In this document: positions 35,801 to 43,845 of the stretch, piece after piece
How the letters are laid out: each line of letters begins with the position of its first letter
Numbering within the stretch: position 1 is the first letter of the stretch
Origin: a virus
DNA: 64,000 bases
Strand: one strand, 5' to 3'
Virus record (IMG/VR): IMGVR_UViG_3300029258_002326
Location: 62,001 to 126,000 of that record
The notes under the pieces: model-generated
What the model saw: the letters and a program-made list of their open reading frames with translations, nothing else
Told to the model about the DNA's origin: nothing
Databases searched by the model: none
Position numbers and translations under genes: made by a program

Positions 35801-37309
35801 AAGTTCACTGGCGCTGAGGGCGGTGCGCATATTCGCGGGTTTGCCGAGAATGACTCTTCTGGTCTAGTGCTAGATGCGTTTACTCAGGCGCCACACGCAG
35901 TGGATACTAATCCAGGCGTGATTGCTCTGAATGTCAGGGAGTCTGACGGAGGCACTGGTCTCGCGGCCCTGGCTGATACCGATGTTGGACTTACTTACGC
36001 GAACAACAGCACCGTTAAGGTTACTGTTCGCGGCTCTGGCGACATCATTACCGTTGCCGGTGTGAAGGTCGGAGCATTTGGCGGGACGGCAGCTGCGGGC
36101 GTGATGGAGTGGAACGGTAGCAACTTCCGTGGCTACACTGGATCTGGCTGGGTCAATCTGGACGGCGTGAGCGGAACAGCGGTAACTGCGGCCTCGGTGG
36201 TGGCAGATCATTCCATTGTTAGAGGCAACGGGGGTTCAAGGGATGTCCAGGGCAGCACTGTTCTCATCACAGACACAGGCCAGATTTCCACAGGCGGAGA
36301 GACTTCTCCGGACTGTGATCCGGGTGGGCTTTGCTTGCAACAAGGGACCAATGACCTGAAGATCCTGACCATGAAGAGTTCGGATGTATCGCATCCGTTT
36401 ACCGGGTCTGAAGAGGCTGACACGTACGGTACATTCAATAAGTGGAGCGGGACACTTGGTGGTGTTCAGCTCACCGGTTGCTCTTCAACGGGCAACGAGG
36501 TTGCTGTTAATCTCAATGCTAGAGTTCAAACTCCTTCGACGACTACAACCACTTCCTCTCGCGGTGGTGTTCATCTTATGGCCCGTAAGTCGGATGGCGG
36601 CACTGGCTCAGCTACGATGGCAAACACGGATAACGTATTCTCCGTTGCAAAGGGTACGGCAGCCGGTTCAACTACACTAATCATCCAGGGCTCCGGCGAT
36701 ATTTATCAAACGGCTGGAGGACACAAACTGTCTAGCTGGGTGAATACCGATGTGGCTGGCGCCACTGAGTGGGATGGTAGTAATTTCCGGGGATACACGG
36801 GCTCAGCTTGGGTGAATTTCGATAGCGATGGAGACGTCACAGCGGCTGCTGCGATGACAGACAACACGCTGATCAAGGGCGACGGCGGATCCAAGGGTGT
36901 GCAGGACACAGGCATCACTGTTGACGACAGCGACCGCGTAGAGAATGTTAAAACCCTTGGGTACACCTCAGCCTACGACAATGGGACAGTCACAGGAACA
37001 GCCCTCTCGGTCACGCTGAGCAACGGGCAGCTTCAAAAGGTCAAGTTGGGCAATGCGGCAATCGCATTGACGATTGTGGACACGGGGAACATTGGCGACG
37101 GAACGTGGAGGCTCATCTGTGAGCAAAACACAGGGGGATCCTTCGGGATAACGAGCGCTTCTGTTTCTGGTGGAACGATTCTAACCCCTGACGGGTCTTC
37201 GTTGACTTTCTCTACGACAGCGGGAGCTAAAGACATCCTGATGATCGTCAAAGAGGGAACGGAATACACACTGGCATTTGGAGCAAAAAACCTGAGCGAA
37301 TGGACGTAG
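29816..37309 (+). CDS. Giant modular tail fibre (2497 aa)
   Basis: The largest gene in the window. Residues about 95-480 look like a right-handed beta-helix (YYVDGTDGDDADDGLSWGNA, INVLGCIFDGDLADGWGIYV). The rest is built from recurring units: THTGDVTGDGALTIA; TKVGTPVNNQVGVWTGDGTI; GGSDGQIQYNNGG; GAIEWDGSNFRGYTGSAWVN; and SSDVSHPFTGSEEADTYG. Four long modules (33361-36826) recur, two nearly identical. The last 100 residues form a different beta domain (LSNGQLQKVKLGNAAIALTI). No intramolecular chaperone is evident. It probably makes a long trimeric side fibre. Confidence 0.88.
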   Translation: MADASSNQFEIERRQITWSPLTTLNDGITALTWDADPNTVVPGNSDGEDWLYGLPIGHLYKQSDATLWWKTGSPNTWQQVGVGDVTGDEIISSDVTYYVDGTDGDDADDGLSWGNAWKTLSRLCTRDANHIPRILAADVVVNVKNTTYSIGTEYHLLADSFVGAGGSLTIVGELTEVEADLIPTGWDNTTSSATFATYVDASAESWTTDEHRGHFLEFTTGHTSGVYYPITRNTATRLECVNLPVLSGTDRFRIVSMPKLRAAQVSTPGTLLEYTAPHFGAAFVTENCTAPIVFKHLDMWEVDDAYGFIMGSRAYFASDKLNPIAGYSTVQNEVREVNQTPGYCIECNMPPGFTNTDNWQFIRCNFNIDNWNSINVRAGCSDINVLGCIFDGDLADGWGIYVYDDVSLVVSATRFKDQTHGIISAGRCSVRVFYATYFENVTNAIAPMGSLIDMSALQDVGSGVRFKNVTNAVNLVGNTLLVTSDGDFGAITDTVTNEIVLANDPSVITADFADVVAEQRISNAASGSAVIYVDSSDYVPKGKSEYDNTSSGLTATNYQDAIDEIDTTVTGATLNADTSLAGNGYFLDEDNMASDDATKVASQQSIVAYVGSVVASAKAYKGGYNADTNTPDLDVSPSSSIEIGDVYDVTVAGTFFTIDVEIGDMLTAKQDAPTTAAHWVITQANLSAASIKTQYESNSDTNAYTDAEKTKVGHISVTQAVDLDAIETAVGLNTAKVTNATHTGDVTGDGALTIAAGAVDIAMLSASGTPGATTFLRGDNTWSVPAGAGDVSKVGTPVDNQVGVWTGDGTIEGDTDLTFDGSNLSVGGNIVVGGTVDGIDIGTDVAANTLKVTNATHTGDVTGDGALTIAADAVTYAKMQNVVADERILGNVAGAGEPVVELTATQVRAMINVADGATAVTVSDIAYNATSWNANTDAASKNAIRDKIEIMDTAIGLNTAKTTNATHTGDATGSGALTLANAAITGKGTVTADGADYVLLSDTSDSGNLKKALVSDLGGSGDVTKVGTPANNQIGVWTGDGTIEGDADFVWDGTNEALGIGTSNPAASLFISREDANASDIILQNTNNTGEHGSLSFSRGRGTEASPLAVETGDNLGVISWAGVEADGTGNRKGSAYIYGVAEGDWSTNIRPTYLSFRTSSSTVSDLGVERLRITGNGRVSTGNTASPDVDPGGLTLQQGTGDLKILTLKSSDVSHPFTGSEEADTYGSFNKWNGTLGGVQLTGCASTGNEVGVNLSSRVQTPSTTTTTSSRGGVHLMSRKSDGGTGSATMGNTDNVFSVAKGTAAGSTTLIIQGSGDIYQTAGGHKLSSWVNTNVAGAIEWDGSNFRGYDGASWVNLDNTGTGSGDVTKVGTPVNNQVGVWTGDGTIEGDANLYWDGTNEYLGIGTNTPDSSLHMAREDTNYTFLKMINTNDTNVFPIFTMCRGRGTAASPTAIKSGDTLGALNFAGYETAGILKGAAYIYCDAEGDWATNVRPCNMSFRTSSSTVGDYTVERFLITGDGRLSTGAEAAPDCSPGGITLNQGAETGRTVTLKNSGVSHPFTSADDADTFGALSCWNPTVGGLAIVGLTETGGNPAIGLSAQGAAPQTTTTASSWGNVHIYSRKSDGGTGTANLGNTDNMFALSSGGSATRWIMQGSGDIYQIAGGYKLSSWVNADVAGAIEWDGSNFRGYTGSAWVNLDTQGAATSPGGSDAQIQYNNGGAFGGASRLYYNDSTDHVGLGVTDPAWDLEVHNTVDGAHALMGCRAYSNSGYSAAFGLHSSRGTVGTPIATADLGALGNIYFVGQADASTARTAALVTARAEEAWSLTQSGTGFNFWTTALGATAYSHKFTMSGDGDFKLLAGGLLVGEYQAMAAAGAVEWDGSNFRGYTGSAWVNLDAQTSATSPGGSDGQIQYNNGGSFGGDTDMTWDDVNHRLTLGANTILTTGGNTAIDVNPGGIILDQGAGDGNIFTLKSSDISHPFTTIANSDTYFHIRKFTGAEGGAHIRGFAENDSSGLVLDAFTQAPHAVDTNPGVIALNVRESDGGTGLAALADTDVGLTYANNSTVKVTVRGSGDIITVAGVKVGAFGGTAAAGVMEWNGSNFRGYTGSGWVNLDGVSGTAVTAASVVADHSIVRGNGGSRDVQGSTVLITDTGQISTGGETSPDCDPGGLCLQQGTNDLKILTMKSSDVSHPFTGSEEADTYGTFNKWSGTLGGVQLTGCSSTGNEVAVNLNARVQTPSTTTTTSSRGGVHLMARKSDGGTGSATMANTDNVFSVAKGTAAGSTTLIIQGSGDIYQTAGGHKLSSWVNTDVAGATEWDGSNFRGYTGSAWVNFDSDGDVTAAAAMTDNTLIKGDGGSKGVQDTGITVDDSDRVENVKTLGYTSAYDNGTVTGTALSVTLSNGQLQKVKLGNAAIALTIVDTGNIGDGTWRLICEQNTGGSFGITSASVSGGTILTPDGSSLTFSTTAGAKDILMIVKEGTEYTLAFGAKNLSEWT
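33361..36826 (+). repeat. Four long repeated modules inside the giant fibre gene
   Basis: Modules of about 500-530 nt start near 33361, 34385, 35650 and 36290. Each runs from a 'PGG..L.QG' start through SHPFT, SDGGTG and GSGDI to EWDGSNFRGY. The first and fourth are nearly identical over their whole length (offset 2931 nt), including 20-residue runs such as NTDNVFSVAKGTAAGSTTLI. This indicates recent duplication or recombination. Confidence 0.85.
33577..33588. repeat. Dispersed palindrome, copy 6 (inside fibre coding sequence)
   Basis: GAACTTAAGTTC in TGAACTTAAGTTCGC; the first core base is T instead of C, so the outer pair is lost. It is the only copy within a long gene, encoding NLSS in the first fibre module. 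The near-identical fourth module lacks it at the equivalent place (about 36508). Confidence 0.6.
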
Positions 37310-37319
37310 GAGTTAATCG

Positions 37320-38645
37320 ATGGCTATTATCTTTTGTGATCCATCGGCATCGGGAGACAATGATGGAACATCCTGGGAGGATGCGTATGAGTCCTTACAG
37401 GTTGCCGGGGACGCTTCTGCGTCTACAGGGAATCAGGTATGGGTAAAGGCAAGGGTCATAGTTCTGACTGCCCCGCTTGACGTTGACAACGCCAATGATC
37501 CGGATTTCTACGGCGGATTTGCTACTGATTTGACAGGAACGAATGGCAGTGTTGCGGGTCGGGATCTTGCGAACGATATAACTACTTTAGATGGTGGTGA
37601 TACCTACAGGTGTGTTCTGACTTCTGGGTGGGAAGGGACGTTTGATGGATTCAAGCTCCTGGACGGTTATACTCAAGACACAGAGGGTGCTGGGATATAT
37701 GTCACGACGACAGGGACAAGCGCGATAACAATTTCCAATTGTGAATTCAATGGCTGCGATACCCCAAGGCAATTTTCGTTTCCTGACGGCGGTGCGGGCT
37801 TGTTTTTCTCCAGCAACTCTTCGTGTGATGTTGTCGTGGATTCTTGTCTTTTCACGGGATGCACTTCTTACAATCACGGCGGGGCGCTTGCGACCTCTCT
37901 CACGGACGATGCCTTGGCAAGTGCTACGATCTCCAACTGCACATTCACAGGCAATACGACCACCGATGGCACGGGGGGCGCAATGCTCCTTACGGCCACT
38001 ACTACCACTATAGAAAATTGTAAATTCATCAACAATACTGCGACTATTAGTAGTGCGGGGCACATCTTTACTTACTACGGTACTGACACTGATATTATCA
38101 ATTCTGTGTTCTCAGGGGGCTCATCGGACGCCAAGGGCGGGGCCATATATTTGGGCTGGAACTCCACTGTTACCATTACAAACTGTACGCTTGCTGATAA
38201 TGACTGTTCTGATGCAAGCGGCGGGGGCGCTGTGTTTCTAGAGGGCTCAACTGAGACCCTGGTCGCAACCAACTGCATCTTCTGGGACAATACTGCTAAT
38301 TCAGTGGCTAACCAGATTGATGGAACCGGGACCATAACCGTAACGTATTCTGACGTAGATGGCACTGGCACCTATACAGGCACCGGCAATGTTAACGATG
38401 ACCCGCTTTTCGTGGGCACCGGAGATGATCCTTACGATCTGTCGGGCTCTAGTGAAGCGGTTGACTCAGGTAATGCTGGGGCAACAGATTATCCTACTAC
38501 GGACATACTTGGGCGTGCCCGGTGTGACGATCCTGATACTACAACGACCGGAACGGGGACCCCTGCGTACAGTGACATGGGGGCCTACGAGCTTCAAGTA
38601 GACCCCCCAGCATTTTTCGGATCGTTGTTGCTGATGAATAACTAA
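37320..38645 (+). CDS. Right-handed beta-helix protein with choice-of-anchor-Q-like end
   Basis: A 441-aa protein. It opens IIFCDPSASGDNDGTSWEDA, the usual start of bacterial beta-helix surface proteins. Regular turns follow (ITISNCEFNGCD, ATISNCTFTGNTTTDGTGGA, TTIENCKFINNTA, VTITNCTLADND). Near the end YDLSGSSEAVDSGNAGATDY then DILGRARCDDP and YSDMGAYE match the choice-of-anchor Q pattern of bacterial surface proteins. It follows the giant fibre by 10 nt, so it may be a fibre tip, depolymerase or adhesin captured from bacteria. No catalytic residues are identifiable. Confidence 0.8.
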   Translation: MAIIFCDPSASGDNDGTSWEDAYESLQVAGDASASTGNQVWVKARVIVLTAPLDVDNANDPDFYGGFATDLTGTNGSVAGRDLANDITTLDGGDTYRCVLTSGWEGTFDGFKLLDGYTQDTEGAGIYVTTTGTSAITISNCEFNGCDTPRQFSFPDGGAGLFFSSNSSCDVVVDSCLFTGCTSYNHGGALATSLTDDALASATISNCTFTGNTTTDGTGGAMLLTATTTTIENCKFINNTATISSAGHIFTYYGTDTDIINSVFSGGSSDAKGGAIYLGWNSTVTITNCTLADNDCSDASGGGAVFLEGSTETLVATNCIFWDNTANSVANQIDGTGTITVTYSDVDGTGTYTGTGNVNDDPLFVGTGDDPYDLSGSSEAVDSGNAGATDYPTTDILGRARCDDPDTTTTGTGTPAYSDMGAYELQVDPPAFFGSLLLMNN

Positions 38646-38749
38646 ATGATTTCGCTAGATCCCAGATGTCACGAACAAAACTATCTAGAGTCGGCAAAGG
38701 CGGATAGAATTAAAAAGGCTGATTCAAGCTCTGAGCGTAGGAGTTCAAG

Positions 38750-41632
38750 ATGACCAACGAAACATCCAGATATAGATGGCCTGTGCCTGCGTGGAACGCT
38801 GATTGGCAGCAATGGCAGGGCGTGTTCAGAGACCTTGTAACCAATGTGGATTCCACTGTTTTCTCATCTGTTGACGGTAACAGGCTCATGTTTGAGTCGC
38901 TTCCGAATGCTTCGATTGTGTCCAGTGGCCCAGGTTATAATCTGAGCATGAGCGGTCCATTGGTCATTCGTTCGAGGACGCATAGTGTCTCGATCACGGT
39001 CCCGGTGGGCACGACTGCTTTAACGGCAAACTCCGTCCTTGCTCTCACTGTGACCCCAGGGGCGGTGGGTGCTCAATCCATAGAGTGGCAGACGTTCATG
39101 AGCGGGATCGATACTTCTCCAGATATTATCCCGTTTGGTTACGTGGATGACAGCTACAACATCATATGGTGGAACGGTGCTCAGTTGACGGCTGGCGGGA
39201 GTGCTCTCCCGTTGTTTGGATCTGCGTCTGGTGGCGGGGGCGGAGACGTAACCAAGGTAGGGACTCCTGTGAACGATCAGGTTGCGGTGTGGACGGGGAA
39301 CGGGACAGTCGAGGGCGACTCGAACCTAACATTTGACGGCAGCAACCTTTCCGTAGGCGGAAATATCATAGTAGGTGGCACGGTTGACGGGATCAATGTT
39401 GGAGCTGACGTGGCCGCCAACACGGCGAAAGTTACGAACGCTACGCACACGGGTGATGTTACGGGAAGCGGAGCCTTGTCCATTGCTAGCGGGGTTGTAG
39501 GGGTTGCTCATTTGAGCGCCACAGGGACGCCCTCTGCTTCCACGTATCTAAGGGGTGACAATACTTGGGCTGCGGCGTCGGGCGGCGGCACTCTCGACGA
39601 TGCGTATGACTACGGTGGCTCTGGAGCGGGTCGAGCTATTACGGCTGACTCAGGGGCTGTAACGGTCACGAATGCTGTTGCTGACACAACAGGCGTGTTG
39701 GAGTTGTCAAGGAGTGTCGGGACAGGCAACGTTCTGAAGCTACAGAATGATTACGGCGGATACCCGGATTCTACGAACCGGAAGTCCATCTTCTTGACGG
39801 CTGCTTCACCGGCAGCGCAAACGATATGGTCTGATCAGGAACTTTACATCGGTACTAGCGAGCCGGTACTCGGGATGTATGTGCAGAACAAGGCCACAGG
39901 CGGTGCTCTGCTAAGGGTGCAGGCTGAGGCAGTCACTACCGGTGATTCTGTGATGTGGGTCACGGCCAATGGTGCAACAGCGGATAACAGCACAGGCTAT
40001 CTCCTTCTTCAGGCCGCTGGAGCTGGAACTGGTGGGCAATCCAAGATAGAGATGCGAGCCACAGCTGGCAGCACCGGGCCCGGTGTTGTAGATATTTATG
40101 CAAGTGGCGGGGCGGCTTCTGTCAATATCGGTGGTGATGATTGTGACGTTCGTCTCAATGACGACAACCGTGCTGGATCAACATGGACAGGTCAAGAATT
40201 CATCCAGTTGTCCGCTTCTAGCGCAGAATGGGATTTGCTAGAGTCCAACTGTAGTGGTGAAGTATCCCTGATTAACGCGATCAATCTCGCTTTTGCTGGT
40301 GGTAGTGGGAACACGCTGGATGGAGCATATGATCAGGGTGGGTCCGGCGTTGGTCGGACGATTACGGCTGATTCTGGGGCTGTAGCGATCACGAACGCAG
40401 CAAATGATTCCACGGATACACTTGAGCTGACTCGCTCTGACGGAGGTGTTTCTGCGACGGGGAGCCCTCTTAGGATAATCAACGATCTGGACACGTTCCA
40501 GACCGAGTCGGGATCTTCGATATTCTTGACCAGCACGGGCTCGGGGAAGCAGTCTGTTTGGTCGGATAAAGAGTTGTATATCGGATCTACGGTTAATGCT
40601 TTGGGTGTGTATCTGAAGAATGTCGCCGATACGAGCAGCATTCTTAGAGTTCAGAGCGAGGCCGCTGGCACGTCAGGATCAGGCCAGCTATGGTTGACGT
40701 CTTCCGGCGCAAACAATGGAACGGCTGAATTACTGGTCCAGGCTAGCGGGTCCGGAACGGGTGGTCTGACAGAAGTCGAGATCAAAGCGTCTGCCGGTAG
40801 CACGGGGCCGGGCGTTCTATCATTGGACGCAAGCGGCGGATCTGCCTATATCCTAGCGGGCTCCTCTACGTGCAAAATCCGCCTGGACGACCAGTATCGA
40901 TCGGGGTCCACTTGGACGGGTCAATCCTATATTACCTTGTCCGATTCGAGTGCCGAATGGTCGTCCTTGGAATCGAATTGCAGCGGGGAAGTATCTCTGA
41001 TTGGCGCGATCAATCTCGCTTTTGCTGGCGGCGGCGGTGGTGGGATGTCCTGGTCGAGGATAACCTCGAATACTACAGCAACTTCAGGTAACGGTTATCT
41101 AATCGATGCGGCGAGCAACACTGTTACATTGTCGTTGCCAGCATCCCCGAGTGAAGGGGACATTGTAGGTGTTCAGGTTTACGACTCGACATATAATGTC
41201 GCTGTAAACAGAAACACAAACAACGTTGAGGGTTCGGCTTACGATCCGTATCTTACTAAAGGAGACGCAGCTACTTTTGTCTATGCCGAGGCGACGGAGG
41301 GTTGGGTTCGTGTTTCGACTGCCGGAGGCAAGATACACACTTCGCTGAATGCGACCACAGCAACCCTTGATGCGTTTTCTGATTCAGTCAATGGAGCAGT
41401 CCAATACCAGTATTTCATTTCGAATGCAGGAACGAACATACGCTCTGGGACTGTAAGGGCACACTGGGATGGCGTTGGTAATACTTACGAATCAGACGAT
41501 TCTGCTGTAACCTCTATTGGGGATACAGACGATTTTACGTTCACGGTTGATATTGATTCAGGTCTTGTACGCTTAAGAGCGACTGCAACTAAGAATTACA
41601 ATGTAATACGGCTGGTCAAAACGATCATTTAG
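38750..41632 (+). CDS. Tail fibre protein B, paralogue of fibre A
   Basis: A 960-aa fibre. The N-terminal 160 residues (RYRWPVPAWNADWQQWQGVF, GYVDDSYNIIWWNGAQL) are homologous to fibre A. The shaft uses modules of the giant fibre (TKVGTPVNDQVAVWTGNGTV, THTGDVTGSGALSIA). Two long internal repeats cover residues about 283-520 and 525-765; each starts GG(S)G.GR.ITADSGAV and ends CSGEVSLI.AINLAFAGG. The C-terminal 190 residues are distinct and may form the tip. The 104-nt gap before the gene shows no clear promoter. Confidence 0.85.
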   Translation: MTNETSRYRWPVPAWNADWQQWQGVFRDLVTNVDSTVFSSVDGNRLMFESLPNASIVSSGPGYNLSMSGPLVIRSRTHSVSITVPVGTTALTANSVLALTVTPGAVGAQSIEWQTFMSGIDTSPDIIPFGYVDDSYNIIWWNGAQLTAGGSALPLFGSASGGGGGDVTKVGTPVNDQVAVWTGNGTVEGDSNLTFDGSNLSVGGNIIVGGTVDGINVGADVAANTAKVTNATHTGDVTGSGALSIASGVVGVAHLSATGTPSASTYLRGDNTWAAASGGGTLDDAYDYGGSGAGRAITADSGAVTVTNAVADTTGVLELSRSVGTGNVLKLQNDYGGYPDSTNRKSIFLTAASPAAQTIWSDQELYIGTSEPVLGMYVQNKATGGALLRVQAEAVTTGDSVMWVTANGATADNSTGYLLLQAAGAGTGGQSKIEMRATAGSTGPGVVDIYASGGAASVNIGGDDCDVRLNDDNRAGSTWTGQEFIQLSASSAEWDLLESNCSGEVSLINAINLAFAGGSGNTLDGAYDQGGSGVGRTITADSGAVAITNAANDSTDTLELTRSDGGVSATGSPLRIINDLDTFQTESGSSIFLTSTGSGKQSVWSDKELYIGSTVNALGVYLKNVADTSSILRVQSEAAGTSGSGQLWLTSSGANNGTAELLVQASGSGTGGLTEVEIKASAGSTGPGVLSLDASGGSAYILAGSSTCKIRLDDQYRSGSTWTGQSYITLSDSSAEWSSLESNCSGEVSLIGAINLAFAGGGGGGMSWSRITSNTTATSGNGYLIDAASNTVTLSLPASPSEGDIVGVQVYDSTYNVAVNRNTNNVEGSAYDPYLTKGDAATFVYAEATEGWVRVSTAGGKIHTSLNATTATLDAFSDSVNGAVQYQYFISNAGTNIRSGTVRAHWDGVGNTYESDDSAVTSIGDTDDFTFTVDIDSGLVRLRATATKNYNVIRLVKTII

Positions 41633-41640
41633 GAGTCGCC

Positions 41641-42744
41641 ATGCCAGGGACGGTTTACAGAAACGCTGTTGAGGTAACTGAAAACGCTGAAGGCAGAAAT
41701 CTATCAACTTATAACAGGTTGGCATCGTGTGTTGTTAGCGCGACAACAATCACCGTTCCGCCAACGAGCTATAACGCAAACAGTGGAATAGTTTTGGCAC
41801 AAAACGGAAAATTGTATTGCGTTCAATATTCAGTGTCGACCGACAAAAAACCGTTCGCGGTGACCATTACTGATAATGGGCTTGAATATGAACAGCTTTC
41901 ACTAGACTCAATAGGAGCCCCGTATACATGGCAGGGTGTCTATTGTGCGCTTGCGCCGAATGGTTTGATTTATTGCGTCCCATTGCAGGACACAAGGGTG
42001 ATGACAATAAACCCTGACACTCATGAGGTGTTAGCCCCTATTACTGGACTTACATCGGAGCTATACAAAGGCGGGGCGTTGCATCCGAATGGCAAGATAT
42101 ATTGTGCGCCATGGGTTCAAACGTCTAGTGGTCACATAGGAGTGATTGATACAAGCAACAACACCATTGACACATCTATCACTGGGCCAACTGGTTCTTA
42201 CATGTATCATGGCGGCGTCTTAGCTCCGAATGGTAAGATATATTGTGCGCCAAGTGGCGCAACTAATGTCTTGATAATTGACCCAGAGGCAGGAACAGCA
42301 GACTGGACTACAATCACAGGAGTATCTTCAGGGTATGCACCTGGAACGCTTGCGCATAATGGGAAAATCTATTTCCCACCGACAAGTTCGACGAAAGTCT
42401 TGATAGTTGACACCTCTGACGATACAGCCGAGGAAACTTCTATCACTGGGCTGACAGGAACGGACAAGTACGGCAATAGTGTTCTGGCCCAAGACGGAAA
42501 GATTTATTGTTGCCCAAGTGATGCAACGAATATCTTGATAATTGACCCAGAAACAGACACGGCAGATACAACAACAATATCAGGATTGTCATCGACTAGC
42601 TTTAAGCATCATTGCATGGTTCTAGCGCCAAACGGGAAAATATATTGCCCTCCAGAGGGGACGTTTGACAAGTTTACAGTCATCAATCCAGGGATTGCCA
42701 AGTACCCAATTGCACCGCTGTTAAGCCCGTACCAAAACAGTTAA
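41641..42744 (+). CDS. Beta-propeller fibre-tip protein 1
   Basis: A 367-aa protein of about seven repeats of roughly 45 aa with consensus 'LAPNGKIYCAPxxATNVLIIDPxxxTxDxTTITGL'. Seven such units suggest a seven-bladed beta-propeller. It is the first of three tandem paralogues between the fibre and the baseplate genes. The conserved N-terminal 35 residues may attach the protein to the fibre, and loops between blades could bind receptor. GGAG precedes the ATG. The codons are visibly more A/T-rich than in the neighbouring fibres. Confidence 0.8.
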   Translation: MPGTVYRNAVEVTENAEGRNLSTYNRLASCVVSATTITVPPTSYNANSGIVLAQNGKLYCVQYSVSTDKKPFAVTITDNGLEYEQLSLDSIGAPYTWQGVYCALAPNGLIYCVPLQDTRVMTINPDTHEVLAPITGLTSELYKGGALHPNGKIYCAPWVQTSSGHIGVIDTSNNTIDTSITGPTGSYMYHGGVLAPNGKIYCAPSGATNVLIIDPEAGTADWTTITGVSSGYAPGTLAHNGKIYFPPTSSTKVLIVDTSDDTAEETSITGLTGTDKYGNSVLAQDGKIYCCPSDATNILIIDPETDTADTTTISGLSSTSFKHHCMVLAPNGKIYCPPEGTFDKFTVINPGIAKYPIAPLLSPYQNS

Positions 42745-42753
42745 GGAGTCAGC

Positions 42754-43836
42754 ATGTCTACCAAGATTCGAAATGATGCGGCAATCAGGGGGAGTCTGAG
42801 CGCTGGTAACATGCCTGGGTATATGCGACAAGCATCGCATGTTATAGGGTCTGAAACGTTCACTACGCCATCAGTATACACGAGACAGTCACAGCAGGGC
42901 GCATTGGGCCAAAATGGAAAGATTTATTTCATGCCGGTCAGTGCTGCGGATTATAGAATCTTAGAGTTAACTCCGGGTGTAAATGGTCCAACGATGGTTG
43001 AGATTCCTTTTGGCGCTGCGTACGATGGTCAGTCGAGCATTTCAGCGCCGAATGGTTTGATCTATTCTTTCCCGTTCAGTTACGAAAACATAACATCTCT
43101 AAATCCATATACGCATGAGGTACGGTTAGATGTTGTTACTGGGATAACAGGGTCCCTAAAATATACGGCAGCGGTTCTGCACCCGAATGGCAAGATATAT
43201 TTGATTCCTTACGCAGCAACTCATGTTGGTATTTTCGACCCATCGAATGAGACATTGGACACGACATCGATAACGGCTCCTGCTGGGAGTAAGTTCTCAG
43301 GTGCGGCGCTGGCATCTAATGGGAAAATCTATTGCACACCGTACAGCGTTAATTACGTAGGGATCATAGATGTTGTGGCTGAGACTATGGACACGACAAC
43401 GATCAGTGTCAATTCGGGTTCAGCAAAATACTACGGAGGAACACTGGCGCATAATGGGAAGATTTACTGTGCCCCAAGGAATGCAACGACGGTGTTGATA
43501 ATTGACCCTAGTGCGGACACAGCAGAAGAAACCTCTATTACTGGCCTGACAGGTAACGACAAATATGGGGACAGTTGCCTAGCACCAGACGGCAAGATCT
43601 ATTGCAGCTCCCTGTCGACGAACCATGTTGGGATAATTGACCCGGAGAACGACACTATTGACCAAACCAGCATTCCTGTTTCTACCTACGATTACAAAAA
43701 TTACTTTCTGATACTCGGGCCGGACGGGAAGATTTATTGTGCGCCGTTTTATGGGTATTCAGAGGTCATTGTTATCACCCCTGGGTTTTCAAAATACCCG
43801 ATTGAGCCAATTTTAACATCGTACGTAAATAGCTGA
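42754..43836 (+). CDS. Beta-propeller fibre-tip protein 2
   Basis: A 360-aa tandem paralogue of the preceding gene with the same seven-unit pattern (LHPNGKIYLIPYAATHVGIF, LAHNGKIYCAPRNATTVLII, LGPDGKIYCAPFYGYSEVIV). It starts 10 nt after the previous stop with an AAGGAG site. The N-terminus (RNDAAIRGSLSAGNMPGYMR) resembles that of propeller 3. Divergence is greatest between the NGKIY strands, as expected for loops under selection. Confidence 0.8.
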   Translation: MSTKIRNDAAIRGSLSAGNMPGYMRQASHVIGSETFTTPSVYTRQSQQGALGQNGKIYFMPVSAADYRILELTPGVNGPTMVEIPFGAAYDGQSSISAPNGLIYSFPFSYENITSLNPYTHEVRLDVVTGITGSLKYTAAVLHPNGKIYLIPYAATHVGIFDPSNETLDTTSITAPAGSKFSGAALASNGKIYCTPYSVNYVGIIDVVAETMDTTTISVNSGSAKYYGGTLAHNGKIYCAPRNATTVLIIDPSADTAEETSITGLTGNDKYGDSCLAPDGKIYCSSLSTNHVGIIDPENDTIDQTSIPVSTYDYKNYFLILGPDGKIYCAPFYGYSEVIVITPGFSKYPIEPILTSYVNS

Positions 43837-43845
43837 GGAGCCAAG

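Noticed and set aside
33361-36826. Regular DNA repeats in fibre genes as a CRISPR or non-coding repeat array
   Set aside because: They keep one long reading frame and encode protein repeats.
35215-36966. Several minus-strand frames opposite the giant fibre
   Set aside because: Mirror images of repeated fibre codons; no independent signals.
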